Assembly: GCF_033807575.1 (NCBI RefSeq)
Contig: NC_084707.1
Span: 14,432,550-14,496,549 of the forward strand
Length of the DNA: 64,000 bases
Source: Cydia pomonella
Taxonomy: Eukaryota; Arthropoda; Insecta; Lepidoptera; Tortricidae
Reading direction: 5' to 3'
The first letter of the stretch is position 1, and every line of letters starts with the position of its first letter. The notes under the pieces were generated by a model, which was not told the DNA's origin, did no database searches, and saw nothing but the letters and a program-made list of their open reading frames with translations. Below, in pieces: positions 21,881-34,404 of the stretch. Both the position numbers and the translations under genes were made by a program.

Positions 21881-22430
21881 CCATTCTGTTGCCATGCATG
21901 ATTTATATTTACCTTTTTTTAGGTTAAGTTATGTTATAAACTTAATACATTTTAAATTGTACCTACTTAACCTGCCTAAGACAGGTGTAGTCATAGGTGT
22001 AACAATTTTCCCGTTGTGACTTGTGACTTAAATACCGTTCACCGATGTACCTACTCTTGGGCTTAGGAATTAGAATGTTCTTACTCTGTTTGTTGAAATT
22101 AGGTATATGTATAGATAGTTTTTGTTATGGTAAGGGATAAGTATAGAATAGTTTTCAACCCCAAAATCACCCCGTAAGGATGAAAAGGGGGAGGAAAAGG
22201 GCGTTAGGGGGGAAAAGGGGTAGAAGTATGTATGGGGAATCAGTAAAAAAAGCAGATTGTACAAAAGATGGCCTCAAATACGTATTTCAGGATTTTTAAT
22301 AGTAAATCACCCCTAACCGTTTAAATTAGAGGATGGAAGATTGTCATAACATAAGCAACATACAAAAAGAGGTGAAATCCCATCTAAAACATTTTCATGC
22401 AAAATGTTGCAAAGACGAAACCATAAGGCT

Positions 22431-22729
22431 CGCACTGTCAATAAGTTATCAGATCTCTTGTAGAGCCAAGCTTCTAACTCTACAAGCCCAAACTTCACCA
22501 ACTCTACACTTTAGTCAAAATATGTGGCTTGGCCGTTTCGTTACTATATAAGAACTATTGTGTAATAAAAAATAATGAATAGTGAATAAATATTTCACCT
22601 TATGCCCATGTGACGGTAGCGAAACTGCTAAGCCAAATATATAGACTAAGATGTAGAGTTGGTGAAGTTAGGGCTTGTAGAGTTAGAAGCTTGGCTCTAC
22701 AAGAGATCTAATAACTTTTTGACAGTGCG
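22431..22729. mobile_element. Foldback MITE, intact copy
   Basis: The left arm (CGCACTGTCAATAAGTTATC, TTGTAGAGCCAAGCTTCTAA, CTTCACCAACTCTACA) is repeated inverted in the right arm ending GACAGTGCG, giving arms of about 100 bp around a spacer of under 100 bp. The open frames at 22313-22551 arise from it. It is unlikely to be a host gene. Confidence 0.85.
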
Positions 22730-23120
22730 TTTATGCGAGTCTCTAAAAATAATGTCAAAGCAAATAAATTATCTTTATTTTTTTATTGTCGTATACCGTG
22801 CCACCAGATGACAAATAATGTTGATAGAAGTCCTCTTATACCTACCACTTTTCCTGTTTGGTTCGTAGAATTAATTTCTTAAAAGCATTGTTTCCTATTT
22901 AGATTTTAAACAATGCTTCGTAGAATTATTATTATTGAGATTGCAGGGTCATCAATAGCTTACTTAAATAACACTATGGATTAGTCTGGTTAATTTACGG
23001 ATCTTAATGATAGTACTTACACTACCTATTCAAATTCGATAGATATAATCACATACAGTTTTTACAGGGTGAAGGACAATAAATTACGTTACAGATAAAA
23101 ATATTTTTTGTTTCTTTCAG

Positions 23121-23271
23121 ATTAACTAAACAGATTATGTATTTTGTGTCGTATTAGAATCCCTGAAGGTTCGAAAGTGTTTCTCAGTCAAATCTGGTTG
23201 CTGAGGGTTTCTAAATGCGTACCTTTTACTTTCTAGGTATGACACGGAGTAACTGATCAGTTGAGGTAGTT
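23121..23271 (+). other. Candidate 5' UTR exon sequence of the cadherin gene
   Basis: Two acceptor-like tracts precede the start codon: TTTTGTTTCTTTCAG ending at 23120, and CCTTTTACTTTCTAG ending at 23236. Either could begin the exon that contains the ATG, which would place a leader exon farther upstream, perhaps in the CpG-rich stretch near 19600-20400. Confidence 0.4.
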
Positions 23272-24556
23272 ATGGCTCGCAGCATGCTAGCGGGCGTGGC
23301 GCTCCTGTGCGCCCTAGCGATGCCTCTGTTCGCTGTCACGCTGCTGCCCCACGACGTGCGCCCCGGACACGCCATCCGCCACTTCGTTGGCAACCATTCC
23401 CATTACACCATGCTTGACCCTGATTTAGAGCCCTACTTCACTCTACTCGACGACGGCCTACTCATGACCATAGCCGATCTCGCTCCGCTCCTCGACCGCC
23501 CTCTGAACCTCGCAATATTGGAGCAAACACCCTACAGCAGCGCCGCTCATACCGTCCCACTACTCGTGGTTGATCGGAGGCGCATGCTCCATTTCCCTAC
23601 CACTAACGGATTGCGCGGAGAAATACCAGAAAACGCTCCCTCGGGATCTGTCGTCGATTTGCCACCTATAAAAGCCACATCACTGCATGATTCAGGACCC
23701 GTCGCTTACAAAATTGTAAAAGGAAATGAAGATCCCATTTTCGCGCTACGTGACAAGATCAAGGGAGATATCGTGCCGGAAGTTAGATCGGTTATTACGG
23801 AAGGAGACGTGGAAATTATTGCAACACGTCCTTTAGATGCCGAAGAGAAAAGCTCTTACGAAATAGTGGTCCAAGCGACAGATTTGCAAGGAACTTATAA
23901 GGCTAGTCTTCCAATTAGAATTGACGTCGTCGATGAAAACGACCACGCGCCCGCATTTGAACAAGACGTTTATTATTTCGTTGTAAACGGCACTATTGAT
24001 GAAAACGGGCCTAATGGGACTGCGCATTGGCAGAGATTTTCGAATATCGGTCAAGTGCACGCGTACGACGCTGATGGAGATCGCGTGTACTACTCGTTAA
24101 CGGTGCCCAGTAATTTGGTTGTCATTGTGCCGCAAACTGGGGAGTTGATCCTAGCTGGCGAGCCGGATGGGCACGAAGTGGAACTACGAGCGTTGGCGCA
24201 CGACACGGGCTCGCCGCCGCGCAAGAGTCTCCCAGCGCGCGTCTTCATCGGCTTCGTGGTACCTGAACGTATCGAGCTCCCGGCGCTCCACCGTGAGAAG
24301 CGACGGGTGACACGTGCCGTGAGACCCACAAAACGTACGGAATTCTCCGAGGCTGATGGTGAAGTGGAAGGACGTTCGGTATTCACCCTTGAGAAGGAAA
24401 CTGACCGCGAAACTTTCAAAATTCGGGACGAAAATTCGTGGGTCACCGTTGAGCCCAGTGGTGTAGTGAAAGTTAAAAAGAAGTGGGACTATGAGGAGCT
24501 TGGACCTGAGAAGACCATTGACTTCTGGGTGACTATCACCAACGCTGGAAATGGAG
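23272..24556 (+). CDS. CadN: First coding exon of a neural-type cadherin (N-terminal 428 residues)
   Basis: Calcium-dependent adhesion protein of the plasma membrane; only the extracellular N-terminus is in this window. It starts with a signal peptide (MARSMLAGVALLCALAMPLF). A cadherin-like repeat at about 112-227 has IPENAP at 118-123, ending in the calcium motif DENDHAP (221-227). A second at about 228-330 has IDENGPNG and YDADGD. A basic stretch REKRR (341-345) follows, and then a segment ending WDYEELGPEKTIDFWVTITN, which I recognise as conserved in insect neural cadherin (CadN). The exon ends at 24556 in phase 1 with the donor GTAAGT. It is GC-richer than its surroundings. The assignment to CadN rather than another large cadherin rests on that C-terminal segment and on the long intron that follows. 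Confidence 0.85.
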
Positions 24557-25812
24557 GTAAGTTGCTTAGATCATTTTTATCGCCAACTGCCTTGATAAGT
24601 AGTCAATGATCTTTTTTGATCTCTACATTCCGCCAAAAATATGTCATCTAAGAAAGTGTACATCTCTGCAAAGGGAATTCGGGAAAGCTTGTTTTTGAGT
24701 ATGCATAGGTAATACATATACCAAATCTTAAAATTTACTTTCAAAGACATCGATGGAAAGTCGTGACCCATGATGCATCTGTACTTTTATTCTGCCCTAC
24801 ATCTCTGCACCCTAGATAGACTAAACCAGTTTAATATTTCATAAAAAAATTAATTGAGTTTAATTAACAGCACCTTAAAAAAAAAGTTATGATGCATTGC
24901 GCGCTCCGTCGTTTTGCGTTCGACAGTTTAAAAGGTTTGACATGCCAAAGTAATACAGCTACTAATGAACTCACTTTCTTCGTCAACGGTGAACAATTCC
25001 ACAGTTCACGTAGTTCACAAAAACAATATCTCCACACGATCAACAAATCGCTCGCGTCGCTTTTGTTTTATTTTTTGTTTCGATGACATGCGGTGTTACA
25101 TTTTTTCCGCCGTTGTCCGATATGACGGCTCCATCAGGGGTGCGGGATAATGACAGGGGACTAAAGAAGCGAGGGAGTATGCCTATTGTTATTTGTCAGT
25201 ATTGTTATGAGATTAAGCTTTCAGCTGCGGTGCAAGTTATGATTACTTCACGGCATTGCAAATATGGATGCGCAGACGTTCGCTAATAAGATATGATTTG
25301 ACATACCATAGAGTTATAAATTAATTTTGTGATACGGTACTCATTAGATATAAAAGACGAGGATGTAAAGTCACGGATATTTATATATAAAAATAATTTT
25401 ATAGTATGGATATTGATGCTAACCTATTAGTACAACATCGTGAACGACTCTATCGAATGCGCTATGCAGTCAAAATAATAGCTACATCAAAATTATGAGC
25501 GTTGATGGTGCCACGGGCGTGCAACCCTTTTAAATTCGAGCCCCACCGCAGGCACACGGGTACAAGCGAAGACGTATCCAGTTAAATTATTGAGATTAAA
25601 CTTTATTTCATTGTTATAAGGTTTACTATATATACTTGTCTTCAATGGTACAAGCGAGTTGATTGCATCCATCTACTTTTGTTTTTATCGCCGTGAAAAG
25701 GTTCGCTTTTTTATCGCTATCTAATTTTGAATAATGTCTTCATCGCCTTATAAGTACGTTCCTACACCAAGCTTATCGGTCTTGCTGCAACGGACTTCAC
25801 TTGTTTATTATT

Positions 25813-25915
25813 AGGGCCGGTACAGACGGACTGCAACTTGTATGGGAACTGCACGACGTTGCAGTTCAGTTCCCATACAATTTGCAGTGGGTTGCAGTCC
25901 GTCTGTATCGGCCCT
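25813..25915. mobile_element. Hairpin MITE of 103 bp
   Basis: The left arm GGGCCGGTACAGACGGACTG, then CAACTTGTATGGGAACTGC, is mirrored by the right arm ending GCAGTCCGTCTGTATCGGCCC. Almost the whole element folds into one hairpin. Overlapping open frames at 25801-26049 are not genes. Confidence 0.85.
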
Positions 25916-26723
25916 TGAGAGCGGAGTTTCTGAAAAAGCGTACCGCTTTTTTAGATCACAGTCACAATACGGTAGGCAAAAATTTTATCAGCAAGGATTC
26001 AGGATTTTCTCTCGCTCGACAGAAAAAAAACAAAAGAATTGATCTATAACGCACTTATTTTTTTTTATTATTTATGCATAGAAGCTAAAAATTTGAAAAT
26101 TGCTTTTTTTTTCTTTCAGGGAACTGATCGATTTTTATTTTTTGTTTAATGTCTTACAACAAATTAAAATAAAATTCAAAAACATGATGGAGTCAGACCA
26201 AGCTATGTCGGCAACGATTTTGATAGCCCTCCTGCCTGTGCAAGTGGTAAGTAAACGTCATAATTTCACAGAAGTTTGACGTTTAAAATAACGCTTGCAC
26301 TGCCTGGACTGTCAAAGCCGCTGCCAACTTGTCTGACTATCCGGTCTCGAGCACCCACATCTCATCTCAGTCACCCTTACACTTAGTGAGAGAAGGACAC
26401 GAACCTACAGGGCCTTAATGGGTTTTGTTAGAAATTCGGTCTAAATACTTTTTGAATATGTGTCAGGATCGCTTGACGGATAAAAATGCACCTGTAAGCG
26501 CATCTAAAGGCGCACTAGCGCGTGACGTATCGTGTCCTGCACCCGATTACTCCTAACTATTGCCGTTCCCATCACGACCTATAAAATTTGTTTACATCGT
26601 TTTCGTTTTACCCTCCCTCGCTTGAAAACAAATTACTGCCACAATTGAGGAAAATAGACTAAGCAAACTTTACACTTTCTCAATTCTTGAAATTTTCCTT
26701 TATTACTTGGCACAGGAAAATCA

Positions 26724-26745
26724 AAATCTCTTAATTAAGAGATTT
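26724..26745. repeat. Perfect 22-bp palindrome
   Basis: AAATCTCTTAA followed by its exact reverse complement TTAAGAGATTT. It lies in intron sequence; the function is unknown and it could be chance or a protein-binding site. Confidence 0.6.
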
Positions 26746-28911
26746 GATTTGCTGTTTTCATAACAAACTTAATTAATTAAGATATTTGTTGATACTTAAT
26801 GCGTTTCTTTTGAATGTTTGATTCGTTCATCCTAGTTGGAGAATTCTCCAGTGCTGGTCTACTTTCGATGCATACATTGACATAATAAAAACGTGTTCAG
26901 TTTTCAAATGCATGCCGAGCGTGGTGAAGTTTTCAAACAAGGTTGCACAGGACTGAGGATTAAATACCCTTCCCTCGCTAGATATGTTGCATAGGATAGG
27001 ATAGCTTAGCTACAGCTGTCTTTTGCGGTGGGTTGACTAATGACAGTCATGGTTAGGACTGCACGCGCCTACTTTGATGACCATAAGAAATCGCGTCTCC
27101 TCGCGTGCATATTATTTGCTCAGCGGTCCGCGTGGAATCCCCATTAGGAACAATCGTGTCGTGTTTGTCATAGCGGAATGGAAGCGACAGGTTGCGACCA
27201 CCGTGCAGAATGCGTGGATAATCGGGGACCTGTCGCACGGCCTCATCTCGCTTCCGATTCCATCCACCGTGACGATCACGACGTGATGTGGAATGCTAGC
27301 TTTTGATTGATTAAACTGAATGATGAGCGTTCTTAGCCAAGATTAATGTAGGATATTGAAGTGTTTCTGTTCTATCCATCAAATTCTTGCTGTTATTACT
27401 TTTACAGTGTGTAGTACATTGTACAAGCTAAAATGGTTTTTGGTTTTGCATTCAATATAAGGTAATCTAATGGTCTTTGCCGCTGTTTATGTTGTAGTTT
27501 TAATAATGGTATATCAGTTTCATTACGATTTTTCTTGCGGAATGTAGAATAATAGAATTTCGTTCATACACTAATGAGCAAAGTTTAGCAATGTTGAACT
27601 TTCTATAGCTACATTGCCTACGTTGTTTTGATGTTTCGTTTATTTTGTATTATGCTATTCATGATTCCGAAGTATTGCGGAACGTACTGAAACTTTGTTG
27701 GGGTCAGGCCTGCGCGGGTAAAGTACAAGTTGAAATTGAAATACTTGACATTATTTACCTACTCCGAGAATCCACGTGCAATGGTCGAAATGAGTACCTA
27801 ATAGGAATAAGGAACGTACCTAAATTACATACATTGTAACTCTTTTCAATACAGGTAGAAATTAAAACGCTTCAAAGTAAAAATGAATAATTAGGTACAA
27901 CACTAAAATGTATAACAACCGAATCTATTCTCCATCCATTCTTAATTAAATAATAAATAGATTCTGGAATGGTCTAGAATCATTTTATTCACTTCCGTAA
28001 AATTACACTGTCTTAGAAATAACCGTCATCATGTAACTGGCTTATCTATTGCGATGGCGACTTGACTGTTTATAAAAAAGTTTGTAGTAGGTAGCAGAAA
28101 CCGGTTAAACGAAATATACCACAACAATTACAAAGCGCGATCTTTCCATTCCAACTGTCGCCGGCGCCGTTGCAGTAAATCGTGGAATCATTGTGGGCGC
28201 ACTAAATCTTTCTGGATCATCAGGAAACTAAAAAGTCGTGGTCCAGTTGGGTATTATCGTGTCTTATCAAAACAAATCGAGAGCAGTTGTTTAATTAAAA
28301 CATTTCTGGGTAGGCCGTGGTGGGTGGCCGCCCGAGGCGCGCACTACCCGCGCCCGGCCGTACAGGGAAATCTAATCATTATCCTTACTAAAGTTTGTTT
28401 CTTTTTATTACAAATATCGTGATCAAGCATTATATCTCTCTCGCCTAGCGTGCAGCGTCTTCAACCTGTCTTCTTAAATTTAAAATATGTTCATTAGTTT
28501 AAATTTAATTACGTATACGAATAAAACATGTAATTATTTAATTAGATAGGTAGTCGGGAATGTCGACATAAAGAAAAACCAAAAGGTATCGTTAAAATCT
28601 GTAAAACGTACGACGATTTTTAATATACTATGTAGTTTAGTTACCTAGTTGTTGGGTTATTTGAAGCATCCTTGCCTAGTTAAACAGTGACGAAACAATT
28701 TGGAGCAAAAGCTGTCAAGTAGCGTGTCGTCGGAGGTACTCGAGGGCGCCTCGTCAAAGCACCTTTGTCTGACGAAAAGCGTCTATTGGCGAATTAATTC
28801 CGTACTCGCCTGCGCCTCCGTCGCTCTTTGTGCCACCAATCAAACGCTTTGAAGTTGTTATTAAAACTCATTATTTATGTTTATCAACTACTCCTTGGCT
28901 GGATTTTGTGC

Positions 28912-28989
28912 AAAAAAAAGAGTTAACTTTTCATAACTTACTAAAAACCTCGTTTTTTTAGTAAAGTTATGAAAAGTTAACTCTTTTTT
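28912..28989. repeat. Hairpin with arms of about 34 bp
   Basis: AGAGTTAACTTTTCATAACT in the left arm and AGTTATGAAAAGTTAACTCT in the right arm are exact reverse complements. Flanking A and T runs extend the pairing, with a short CCTCG-containing loop. One base in the inner stem differs by an indel. Confidence 0.8.
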
Positions 28990-30621
28990 CTCTCTGTCTT
29001 AAGCGTAGAGACGGAAAGCCTTTCCCTCACTGCTGAAGACTGTATAAAATTACTTAAAACGTGCAGGCACCCAGATATCGCTCAAAAACGCTCAGTACCT
29101 ACTTTTGGAGAAAACGGACGAGATGAGCCGATCCCAGATGGGACATGGCATAGCGCAGGCAAATGATGATAATTTGATTATAAAGCTTATTATAGACATG
29201 TTTATCTTGCGGTAGAGTGGGGCAATAAAGCGGAACAGGTGCGCCTCAAAGTGGACGGCACTTTAATCCAGTAAGATCGACGGCACAATGCAAGAGAACG
29301 AATAACCATCCCAAGAGCTATCAATTACGGGAAGCGCGCTTCAGTTTGCGCAATCGGTTTTGTTTCATTTCTTAATTATAACAGAGTGCTAAATCAATAC
29401 CCCTATTCCCTGAGTAACGCAGGCCTGGTAAATTAAATTATCGTTAGTTTTTGTATACTCTAGCACGTGATAAATTCGCTTGTCACTTCCGTAACTGTAA
29501 AATGATGGCGGTAGCATTTCCATTGAATATTAGACTTATTTTCGGTCGGCACGCGCGGGTCTTTTTGCTTTACTCGAACACCCGTGGTATATCTAGATCG
29601 GTTCATTGTGTCGGTCACTCACTTCACACTTCGGTTATTACTTAGCTATTCTATTTCGATTTATATTTATTGAATCAATTATCCGATTGTAAACTGTGAA
29701 AGATTTCAAATATTTCTTTTTAGTTAAACAGACGTGACTTCCTGGGCTTAACGGTTTCGGTTGGGTCATTTCTAGGTTCTATAAACACTATGAACATTGT
29801 TTTTATGTATGTGCTAGATTCTATGTACTTTAGCTACAAAAATACATAATATTTATATGTATTTACTCAGTAATAGAAAAAAGCCCTGCGATATCTCGCA
29901 GGATGTACCCGTGTGCCTGCTACTCAATTGTTTACAGAGCACAAAGTACTAACTGTGATATCTCTTTATCTTTATTGTATTTGTTTATATGTTTTCAAAA
30001 ACAAAGACCGATTCCAAATAAGTAGACAAAATACCTCCAGACAATTGAGAGCTAAGAATGAATTTTTGACAACTAAATGTAATTTCCAACATTTCGATAA
30101 AGTTTACACAACACCGCAATCAAAGTGTTTAATAAATTGGACATTAACATAAACACGTGTAAGGACCAAAGGACGGTTGAAATTAAATTAAAAGACTACT
30201 TTATAAATAAGCCTTATTACATTAAAGAATATTTTGCAAATGCTCTAAATTAAAATATATAATTTCTAAATTCTGACATCCTAATCTGTAATGCTTTGTT
30301 ATTGTTGTGATTGTTTTATTTTATTTTTTGTGTACTTCATTGTGTACTATATTATAATTGTACCTATTTGCATGTATTTAAAAATGTTCGATAGCAAAAA
30401 AAAGTGAAAGTGAAGTGATAAGTAAACTATCTGTTATTAAAATGAATGATTCCATGTAGCCGATGACTAATATTAGCAGTTTAACACTAACACGCACGTC
30501 TTCCTTGCACCTGAAATAATAATCAAATAGGTATGTAGAAGATACCTACAGATTTGATACTCATTTGTATCTTCGTCTTCGTCACAAACTTCGTACCTCC
30601 TAACAGATCATTTGTTTTTTT

Positions 30622-30770
30622 TTATACTACGCTAATGGCAAACAAGCATCCGGCCCGCCTGGTGGTAAGCAATCTCCGTAGCCTATGAACGCCAGCAACT
30701 CCAGAGGAGTTACATGCGCATTGGCGACCCTAACACTGCGCACCCTCGTTGAGCTTTGGTAGTTGATATT
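30622..30770 (+). repeat. Widespread interspersed repeat fragment
   Basis: TTTATACTACGCTAATGGCA, then AAGCATCCGGCCCGCCTGGT and CAACTCCAGAGGAGTTACAT, is a sequence I recognise as very common in moth and butterfly introns. A fragment on the opposite strand is at about 3706-3755. It has no coding capacity. Confidence 0.55.
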
Positions 30771-32265
30771 TAGAAAGAAATTTGAACTAGCTGAATTACA
30801 TGCCTATTTGATCTCCAATTTCATAAATCATAGTTGAGCATAGGTACATTGAGTAGAAAACAAATGCCGCGCAGCTGAGAGAGACGCTGTGCTGAACCGA
30901 TAATTGAATACGATTTGTAGTGCGGCGGTCGTCTAGTGTTGGACACTGGCCGCTGGAATCGCAATTGGCACATCCTGACTAGGGACACCTCGTTAACGAA
31001 GTGTTAGACATGTACCTATTCATACTGACCAACATGGGTGCCGTTCATGAAATTAATGTTTATCTTTACTCTCTGAAGATAAGTGCGTTTATAAAACAAA
31101 ATAATGTTGACTCTCTTTCGAGTGTTTGCGCTGGTTAAATATTTGATGAAAACAGTGGCCAACAGCCATATTGACCTAATGCCGATGCCGCGCGTTTAGG
31201 AGCCACCTGCAGTTGCGCGGTTGATTCGAGTCGCAGACCAGTTACGGTTCGCCTGCTTGTTTGTTGAATTCACTCAATCAATGGCAATGGGTGCGGGCGC
31301 GTTGGTCGCACAACAATCGGCGCACATTCCCCTCATTGTGTCCACTCGCCGCAATTACACCAACTGGGAAACATAAAATGTCATGAGCGACATTTTTTAC
31401 TCGTTGAAATGTATGGTGTAACAACTATACTCTTACCAAATTTATCAGCATATTTGATCCTATTATTTATAAAGTTAATTTGTGACGCTTGCGACTTTTT
31501 GACGTCGCCGATGCGCACTTCCTACGAATGACCCCAGTTACCCAGTATGATCAGCACATCTGCGCGTATTCGTTTTATTCGGATGGCATTATGAGGATGC
31601 GCGTAACGAAAAATAAAAACAAACATTTTTCATTTAATGCTGGCCCATGGGAGTAAATACTGAAAGGACTTACATGTTATATACGTGCGCGGTAAAAATG
31701 TGTGTAATTTATGCCTAAATATTATTATTGTGATATCCTCCAGATATTGAAATGTCGAATACGTAGAAACGGAAATTTATGTGGAAATAAAACTCACACT
31801 CCCCCAAGGAATACTGTGGCACAATAAAATTCGAGCCGAAATTAGGTTTACTTTGCAATATATTAAATTAACTTGATGTATTACGTCCGCAAAGATCCAT
31901 CCAACATGGCTTACTTAGGGTTTCAAGTCCAGCTTTAATGAAATTTTGCACCCTCCCTAAATAAATATAAATTATACGAAGTGCTGCTGTCCGTTTGCTT
32001 ACTTCCCGATTCGATTGTTTGTAACGGCATCAAGTAATGTTTTGAAGCTTCTGAGTTTTGTGAGTTATGTAAGTTATCCGAACGCCATCGCCATTCTTTT
32101 TCTTAGTTTTGCACCATAATAATTAATTACACCTTGGATACGGAATTATAAATCAAAGCTTAAACAGTAAGGGTTTAATACAATCGAAAAAAGGATAGAG
32201 TTCATAAGTCACCCGAAAGTATCTATTCACAGATGTCTCGGCATAGATTAATGGTAGACACCGGT

Positions 32266-33596
32266 CTTTTTAGGGTTCCGTAGCCAAATGGCAAAAAACG
32301 GAACCCTTATAGATTCGTCATGTCCGTCTGTCTGTCCGATTCTGTCACAGCCACTTTTTTCCGAAACTATAAAAGCTATACTGTTCAAACTTAGTAAGTA
32401 GATGTATTCTATGAACCGCATTATGATGTTCACACAAAAATAGAAAAAAAACAATAAATTTTGGGGGTTCCCCATACTTAGAACTGAAACTCAAAAAATC
32501 TTTTTTCATCAAACTCATACGTGTGGGGTATCTATGGATAGGTCTTTAAAAATGATATTGAGGTTTCTAATATCATTTTTTTCTAAACTGAAAAGTTTGC
32601 GCGAGAGACACTTCCAAAGTGGTAAAAAGTGTGTCCCCCCCCCCCCGTAACTTCTAAAATAACAGAATGAAAAATCTAAAAAAATATATGATATACATTG
32701 CCATGCAAACTTCCACCGAAAATTGGTTCGAACGAGATCTAGTAAGTAGTTTTTTTTTAATACGTCATAAAAATTAAAAAAAAAATTTTTTTTCATCAAA
32801 CCCATACGTGTGGGGTATCTATGGATAGGTCTTCAAAAATGATATTTAGGTTTCTAATATCATTTTTTTCTAAACTGAATAGTTTGCGCGAGAGACACTT
32901 CCAAAGTGAAAAAATGTGTGTCCCCCCCCCTGTAACTTCTAAAATAACAGAATGAAAAATCTAAAAAAAATATATGATATACATTGCCATGCAAACTTCC
33001 ACCGAAAATTGGTTCGAACGAGATCTAGTAAGTAGTTTTTTTTTAATACGTCATAAAAATTAAAAAAAAAAATTTTTTTCATCAAACCCATACGTGTGGG
33101 GTATCTATGGATAGGTCTTCAAAAATGATATTTAGGTTTCTAATATCATTTTTTTCTAAACTGAATAGTTTGCGCGAGAGACACTTCCAAAGTGAAAAAA
33201 TGTGTGTCCCCCCCCCCTGTAACTTCTAAAATAACAGAATGAAAAATCTAAAAAAAATATATGATATACATTACCATGCAAACTTCCACCGAAAATTGGT
33301 TTGAACGAGATCTAGTGAATAGTTTTTTTTTAATACGTCAATAAATTAAAAAAAAAATTTTTTCATCAAACCCATACGTGTGGGGTATCTATGGATAGGT
33401 CTTCAAAAATGATATTTAGGTTCCTAACATCATTTTTTTCTAAACTGAATAGTTTGCGCGAGAGACAGTTCCAAAGTGGTAAAATGTGTGTCCAAAGTGG
33501 TAAAATGTTGAACAAGATCTAGCAAGTAGATTTTTTTTTAATACGTCTTAAATGGTACGGAACCCTTCATGCGCGAGTCCTACTCGCACTTGGCCG
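32266..33596 (+). mobile_element. GGGTTCCGTA-group element, copy 3, with an internal tandem array
   Basis: The left end is TTTTTAGGGTTCCGTAGCCA and the right end TACGGAACCCTTCATGCG, then GCACTTGGCCG. The left side contains CATGTCCGTCTGTCTGTCCG. Inside is a tandem array of about 285-bp units (32507-33545). The open frames at 32248-32805 are repeat-derived. The same left end and first unit recur at 63700. Confidence 0.85.
32507..33545 (+). repeat. Tandem array, four units of about 285 bp
   Basis: Units start with CATCAAAC(T/C)CATACGTGTGG at 32507, 32794, 33080 and 33364, giving periods of 287, 286 and 284 bp. Each contains a poly-C tract (12 C in the first, shorter in others), TTTGCGCGAGAGACACTTCC and GAACGAGATCTAG. 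The fourth unit is shortened and has a small duplication of CCAAAGTGGTAAAATG. Confidence 0.9.
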
Positions 33597-34404
33597 CTTT
33601 TTTTGATTCTGCGTCGAAAAAGAGTTGCAAATTGAATAAGAAAATGCCATTCAAGACACGTGACTCTACCTCATTTCTTTGAAGTACATACTTAGAGAAC
33701 GAAATACTATTAACCTACGTTGATATTACATGAAACTTGAAAGAAAATCTGAGTCTAAATTGCCTTTTGATTACAGAACACGGTAAAATAAATATATAAA
33801 ACGTAATTTTTAAGTGCTAAATATTAGGAAATATAAATAGATCAAGTCTACCCTTAACCGTACCAATTATACTGCAAAAGTTCCAGTTGATTTTAGAGTA
33901 CCACAATTGACTCGAGAAGGAACCGCTCTCAAAACTAACCAGGTCAGCTCTCCGCCAAATGCTCGTGCATGTAATATAGGTAGATCGGCTGCATTGATCT
34001 CAGTCGTGAGTCGTGAGTCGCTCACACCTCGGCCCTATAATTAGTTCTAACACACTGTAAACAGCGCTGGAGTGCCGCGATCTCAGTCTGCCCATTTATA
34101 AGGCTTTCACTATGATTGTGATTTGATTGCGGTCATTTGCTCGTCCTCCTAAACGGCGCGGCCGCGATGCCTTACACGCTCGACCGACGTGAGAGATGCG
34201 CTTCTACTTTGTACTGTCTAATAAATTACCTTTGCCTCTATTTGATTTTCTGACACTTCCAAATGGGCATGGTTTTGAGGTTTGGTTAAGTTACGTTACG
34301 ACCGGCTTTGCATCACATTTGTTGGGTAGCTTTCTAGCTTTGCTTTTATAGACGCATTTATCTTTAATGTACTTTAAAGTTAAGGGTTGTCGTCCATGTT
34401 CTTA

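Noticed and set aside
24090..24446. A 118-residue minus-strand frame
   Set aside because: It is a shadow of the cadherin exon, which has the signal peptide, calcium motifs and a splice donor on the plus strand.
32248..32805. Two minus-strand frames of 75 and 96 residues
   Set aside because: They lie inside the GGGTTCCGTA-group element and its tandem units. The first recurs at 63657 only because the repeat recurs.
32507..33545. CRISPR-like array
   Set aside because: The units are about 285 bp with no short repeat-spacer structure, in a eukaryotic genome; this is a tandem array inside a transposable element.
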